A model generated the notes under the pieces. That model did no database searches, was not told the DNA's origin, and saw nothing but the letters and a program-made list of their open reading frames with translations. A stretch of DNA of 64,000 nucleotides from NCBI GenBank assembly GCA_910578185.1, contig CAJTPN010000001.1, positions 112,005 through 176,004 on the forward strand, read 5' to 3'. The position numbers and the translations under genes were made by a program. Source of the stretch: an uncultured Acetatifactor sp. Lineage in GTDB: Bacteria > Bacillota > Clostridia > Lachnospirales > Lachnospiraceae. The number at the start of each line of letters is the position of its first letter. Position 1 is the stretch's first letter. Shown here piece after piece: positions 60,794-64,000 of the stretch.

Positions 60794-62224
60794 ATGAGTA
60801 CTACTTCTAAAGCGAGCCAAAGAATAGCTGCTTTGCTCGACGACAACAGTTTCGTTGAGATCGGCGCACTTGTAACCGCAAGGGCTACAGATTTCAATAT
60901 GAAACCTAATGAAACCCCTTCCGACGGCTGTATCACCGGATATGGGGTCATCAATGGTAAGCCGGTGTATGTATATAGTCAGGATGCTTCTGTGATGAAC
61001 GGAACCATCGGCGAGATGCATGCGAGGAAGATTACCAATCTTTATGATTTAGCAATGAAGACAGGTTCCCCCGTGATAGGTTTGTTGGACTGCGCAGGTC
61101 TGAGGCTGCAGGAGGCGACGGATGCGTTGAATGCCTTTGGAGCAATCTATCAAAAGCAGGTGATGGCTTCCGGCGTGATTCCTCAGATTTCTGCTGTTTT
61201 GGGTAATTGTGGAGGCGGACTGGCACTGTTCCCCACTTTGACAGATTTTACTTTTATGGAGGAGAAGAGCGCCAGGCTTTTTGTCAATGCGCCCAATGCG
61301 CTGGACGGTAATGTAATTACAAAATGTGATTCCTCTTGCGCTGATTTCCAGTCAAAAGAGTGCGGTATTGTGGATGTGGTGGCTGATGAGGCGTCCGTTC
61401 TGTCCAAGATCAGGGAGTTGATTGCATTTCTTCCTTCAAATAACAATGACGGAAGTGATCTGGTGGAGTGTACGGATGATTTAAACCGGGTGAACGCCGA
61501 ACTGGCAAACTGTGTTGGGGATACTTCCGTAGCCCTTTCCATTCTGGCAGATAACAATGACTTTTTTGAGGTAAAGGCTGATTATGCGAAAGATATGGTG
61601 ACGGGCTTCCTTAAGTTGGACGGAGTGACTGTCGGCGCCGTGGCAAATCGCAGCGAGATCTGCGACGAGGACGGCAAGGTGACGGAGAAGATGGATGCCG
61701 TTTTGTCCGTGGAAGGCTGTGAGAAGGCGGCTGATTTTGTGTCGTTCTGCGATGCGTTTAGCATTCCGGTGTTGACTTTGACCAATGTTGGTGGGTATCA
61801 GGCAAACTTGAATTCCGAGAAAGGAATTGCGAAAGCTGCTGCGAGGCTTACATATGCCTTCGCAAACGCAAACGTACCCAAAGTGAATGTGGTTATCGGC
61901 AAAGCCATCGGCACGGCGGCAGTGGTTATGAATTCCAAGGCCATCGGTGCGGATATTACGATTGCATGGCATGGCGTGCAAATTGGCACGATGGAAGGAA
62001 AGCTGGCGGCTAAGATCATGTATGACGGACAGGGTGCCGATGTGATCAATGAAAAGGCAGCCGAATATGAGGCGCTGCAGCTTGGCGCACAGAACGCTGC
62101 CCGGAGAGGGTATGTGGATCAGATCATAATGGCAGGTGATACCAGGAAATATGTGATTGGTGCCTTTGAAATGCTCTTTACCAAGAGCGAGGACCGTCCC
62201 GCAAAAAAACACGGAACAGTATAG
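60794..62224 (+). CDS. Biotin-dependent carboxyltransferase subunit (MmdA-like)
   Basis: 476-residue alpha subunit of a biotin-dependent decarboxylase, of the acyl-CoA carboxyltransferase type, which moves the carboxyl group from a CoA thioester to biotin. Start ATG 60794 follows GGAGG by nine bases; the longer in-frame ATG upstream overlaps the promoter and terminator. Two carboxyltransferase halves are visible: SDGCITGYGVINGKPVYVYSQDASVMNGTIGEMHARKI and the C-terminal GKAIGTAAVVMNSKAIGADITIAWHGVQIGTMEG. At 476 residues it is shorter than methylmalonyl-CoA decarboxylase alpha (about 510). Methylmalonyl-CoA, glutaconyl-CoA or malonate substrates are all possible. It precedes gamma-like, biotin carrier and beta-subunit genes. 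Confidence 0.9.
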   Translation: MSTTSKASQRIAALLDDNSFVEIGALVTARATDFNMKPNETPSDGCITGYGVINGKPVYVYSQDASVMNGTIGEMHARKITNLYDLAMKTGSPVIGLLDCAGLRLQEATDALNAFGAIYQKQVMASGVIPQISAVLGNCGGGLALFPTLTDFTFMEEKSARLFVNAPNALDGNVITKCDSSCADFQSKECGIVDVVADEASVLSKIRELIAFLPSNNNDGSDLVECTDDLNRVNAELANCVGDTSVALSILADNNDFFEVKADYAKDMVTGFLKLDGVTVGAVANRSEICDEDGKVTEKMDAVLSVEGCEKAADFVSFCDAFSIPVLTLTNVGGYQANLNSEKGIAKAAARLTYAFANANVPKVNVVIGKAIGTAAVVMNSKAIGADITIAWHGVQIGTMEGKLAAKIMYDGQGADVINEKAAEYEALQLGAQNAARRGYVDQIIMAGDTRKYVIGAFEMLFTKSEDRPAKKHGTV

Positions 62225-62240
62225 AAAGGGTGATTGTAAA

Positions 62241-63032
62241 ATGAAGAAATTTTGGGCTTTAATCTGTATGATTGCCTGTATCTTCGGACTGACCGCCTGC
62301 GGAAGCCAGGAAACACTGACGGAATATGAGCAGTGGAAGATGGACTATGCACAGCAGATTGCAAATTCCATGACGATAAATCTGTTTGCTCAGATGATGG
62401 ATGACAATAACGCCGCTATGTATGCCGATTATAATGCGGAAGAAATCGAATATATGGTGGGAAACGATTTGGGATTTAATGTGGATGGAAACGCCTTTGC
62501 CCAGGCCATCGAATCTTTCCACTCCGCAAAGGATGTCATTGGCATGGTTACCGGGACGACGGGGACCAGCGCCGTGATGAACGGGAACCAGATTGTTGTG
62601 GAAGTGCAGGTTACAGGTGAGAAAAAGAATGCCAAGGCAGAAATCATTTTTTCCAATGATTCCTTTTTCAAGCTGGAGTCCGCTTCTCTGAATCCGATTT
62701 ATTCCATGGGTGAGCTGATGGGCAGGGCGGCGCTGAATACGCTGATTGGCATGGGTACCGTATTTATCGTTCTGATTTTGATCAGCGGCATTATTTCGGG
62801 CTTCAGAATCATACCGAAACTGCAGGAAAATGCGGCTAAGAAAAAGGCCGGGGCAGCAGGTAAAGAAGGCGTCGTAGGTGTTGATAACGCAGTGGCGCGC
62901 ATCATTGAGCAGGAAGTGGCGGAAGAGACGGATGATCTGGAACTGGTAGCCGTGATTGCGGCGGCAATCGCTGCAAGTGAAGGAGCGGCTTCTGCAGACG
63001 GATTTGTAGTTCGCTCTATTATAAGAAGATAA
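62241..63032 (+). CDS. OadG-like gamma/epsilon lipoprotein subunit
   Basis: 263-residue predicted lipoprotein (lipobox LTAC in IFGLTACGSQ). One transmembrane helix, about residue 170-194 (LIGMGTVFIVLILISGIIS), and the C-terminal VARIIEQEVAEETDDLELVAVIAAAIAASEG...FVVRSIIRR block match the OadG/gamma subunit family of Na+-pumping decarboxylases, which anchor the carboxyltransferase to the membrane beta subunit. It sits 16 bases after the carboxyltransferase gene. The long N-terminal segment (about 25-165) is not part of the usual short gamma subunit and may be an extracytoplasmic domain. Confidence 0.82.
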   Translation: MKKFWALICMIACIFGLTACGSQETLTEYEQWKMDYAQQIANSMTINLFAQMMDDNNAAMYADYNAEEIEYMVGNDLGFNVDGNAFAQAIESFHSAKDVIGMVTGTTGTSAVMNGNQIVVEVQVTGEKKNAKAEIIFSNDSFFKLESASLNPIYSMGELMGRAALNTLIGMGTVFIVLILISGIISGFRIIPKLQENAAKKKAGAAGKEGVVGVDNAVARIIEQEVAEETDDLELVAVIAAAIAASEGAASADGFVVRSIIRR

Positions 63033-63058
63033 AGGATATATTTTAGGAGGAAAATAAA

Positions 63059-63436
63059 ATGAAGAATTATACCATTACCGTAAATGGCAACGTATATGAT
63101 GTAGTAGTGGAAGAAGGCGCATCCACAGGCGCTGTGGCAGCACAGAAGGCTCCCGCAGCACCCAAGGCTCCCGCAGCAAAGGCAGCACCGGCGCCCAAGG
63201 CGGCTCCGGCAGGAGGCGCAGGCAGCATAAAGATTGAAGCCGGCGCAGCAGGTAAGGTGTTTAAGCTTGAGAAAAAAGTTGGCGATGCCGTGAAGAAAGG
63301 GGATGCGGTAGTCATTATAGAGGCAATGAAGATGGAAATTCCTGTTGTGGCTCCTGAGGACGGCACGGTTGCAAGCATTGATGTGGCTGTGGGCGATGCG
63401 GTGGAGGCAGGCGCGGTGCTGGCGACATTAAATTAA
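63059..63436 (+). CDS. Biotin carboxyl carrier protein of the decarboxylase
   Basis: 125-residue carrier. An Ala/Pro/Lys-rich flexible linker (about 24-56, AAPKAPAAKAAPAPKAAPAG pattern) precedes the biotinyl domain; the biotinylated Lys is in EAMKMEIPV. AGGAGG and ATG 63059 are well placed. It shuttles the carboxyl group between the carboxyltransferase and the membrane beta subunit. It is followed by 130 bases containing two 15-bp tandem units and then the beta gene. Confidence 0.96.
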   Translation: MKNYTITVNGNVYDVVVEEGASTGAVAAQKAPAAPKAPAAKAAPAPKAAPAGGAGSIKIEAGAAGKVFKLEKKVGDAVKKGDAVVIIEAMKMEIPVVAPEDGTVASIDVAVGDAVEAGAVLATLN

Positions 63437-63466
63437 GAGTTGCCGGGCCTGGAAGGCCGCTTCGCA

Positions 63467-63500
63467 AAATGCCGCTTGGCGAAATGCCGCTTGGCGGCAT
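63467..63500 (+). repeat. Tandem 15-bp repeat with hairpin between carrier and beta genes
   Basis: AAATGCCGCTTGGCG occurs twice in direct succession (63467-63481 and 63482-63496). The second copy is part of a perfect ATGCCGC-TTG-GCGGCAT hairpin (63484-63500). It lies between the biotin carrier and the beta-subunit gene. Confidence 0.7.
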
Positions 63501-63566
63501 GATGATATACAATAGAATAAACCCTTCACGGAATATCTATTGTCAAGAACAACAGGAGGTCAACAA

Positions 63567-64000
63567 ATGGAATATATAGCTTCAACGCTAAACAACCTGG
63601 TTCATCAGACGGCTTTTTTTAACCTGACCTGGGGTAACTATCTGATGATTGCGGTTGCATGCTTTTTCCTTTATCTGGCTATCCGTCATGAGTTTGAACC
63701 ATTGCTCCTGACGCCGATAGCGTTTGGCATGTTGTTGGTGAATATTTATCCCGATATCATGCTTCATGCGGAGGACGCCGCAAACGGTGTGGGCGGCTTA
63801 CTGTATTATTTCTACAAATTGGATGAATGGGCGATTTTGCCCTCCTTGATTTTTATGGGTGTGGGCGCTATGACGGATTTCGGCCCTCTGATTGCAAATC
63901 CAAAAAGTTTTCTTTTGGGAGCTGCGGCTCAGTTTGGAATTTTTGCCGCTTACTTTGGTGCGATTGCTCTTGGGTTTAACGATATGGCAGCGGCTGCTGT
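63567..64000 (+). CDS. Sodium-pumping decarboxylase beta subunit, N-terminal part (3' end outside window)
   Basis: Membrane protein that decarboxylates carboxybiotin and pumps Na+ (OadB/MmdB/GcdB family). The 144 visible codons begin MEYIASTLNNLVHQTAFFNL and have LMIAVACFFLYLAIRHEFEPLLLTPIAFGMLLVNIYP and GVGAMTDFGPLIANPKSFLLGAAAQFGIF, the standard family start. AGGAGGT with six bases of spacing precedes ATG 63567. The gene is cut by the window edge. It completes the alpha-gamma-carrier-beta gene order. Confidence 0.93.
   Translation, partial: MEYIASTLNNLVHQTAFFNLTWGNYLMIAVACFFLYLAIRHEFEPLLLTPIAFGMLLVNIYPDIMLHAEDAANGVGGLLYYFYKLDEWAILPSLIFMGVGAMTDFGPLIANPKSFLLGAAAQFGIFAAYFGAIALGFNDMAAAA

Noticed and set aside
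1..64000. CRISPR array, prophage, integrase or transposase
   Set aside because: No spaced direct repeats, phage structural genes, integrases or transposase motifs were seen on either strand.

Overview
The window looks like a chromosomal segment of an anaerobic Clostridia bacterium, most likely Lachnospiraceae. The reasons are Gram-positive AGGAGG ribosome binding sites with frequent TTG/GTG starts, an [FeFe]-hydrogenase, a biotin-dependent Na+-pumping decarboxylase operon, DacF-type carboxypeptidases, ScpAB, LytTR and membrane-anchored AraC regulators, and a CcpA-type cre site. Only one of the 48 protein loci I accept (36683-38443) is on the minus strand. I found no rRNA, tRNA, CRISPR array, transposase or integrase.

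Layout. (1) 1-3331: the 3' end of a PcrA/UvrD helicase, a small acidic-tailed membrane protein, and an RlmD/TrmA-type rRNA methyltransferase. (2) 3371-9089: a probable operon that starts with a response-regulator receiver fused to a (p)ppGpp synthetase, then a MoxR ATPase, a DUF58 protein, a membrane transglutaminase and a small protein. (3) 9093-12632: two GT8 glycosyltransferases followed by two PlsC-like acyltransferases, probably a glycolipid or envelope cassette. (4) 12645-16419: a two-gene [FeFe]-hydrogenase operon (NfnB/GltD-like diaphorase plus HydA) with a sigma-A promoter and a cre site just downstream. (5) 16518-30089: an OmpR/histidine-kinase pair, a frameshifted envelope gene, a solute-binding lipoprotein, and an efflux-type ABC system with two adaptors (the second internally duplicated), a long FtsX/MacB-like permease and two ATPases, one carrying an AbrB-like C-terminus. 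(6) 30125-42700: an oligogalacturonate-lyase-like beta-propeller, two ABC exporters with N-terminal zinc ribbons flanking a DUF1854 protein, a convergent membrane-anchored AraC regulator, a large GH2 protein and a YesU-like DUF1961 protein. The carbohydrate genes point to plant pectin or rhamnogalacturonan use. (7) 42753-51592: alaS, a GNAT acetyltransferase, a LytTR/GHKL two-component pair, an ABC exporter ORF that looks like two half-transporters fused by an in-frame deletion, and a VOC protein. (8) 51791-55086: two overlapping MutS-like ATPases. (9) 55116-60628: rpsU, two DD-carboxypeptidases, a metallophosphoesterase, scpA and scpB. (10) 60670-64000: the carboxyltransferase, gamma-like lipoprotein, biotin carrier and beta subunit (cut by the window end) of a sodium-pumping decarboxylase.

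The strongest candidates for undescribed biology are the phospho-receiver-controlled alarmone synthetase at the head of the MoxR/DUF58/transglutaminase operon, the zinc-ribbon ABC/DUF1854/beta-propeller module, the paired MutS-like ATPases whose Walker B Asp is Asn in both, and the chimeric ABC ORF. Family assignments rest on motifs read by eye. No database search was possible.
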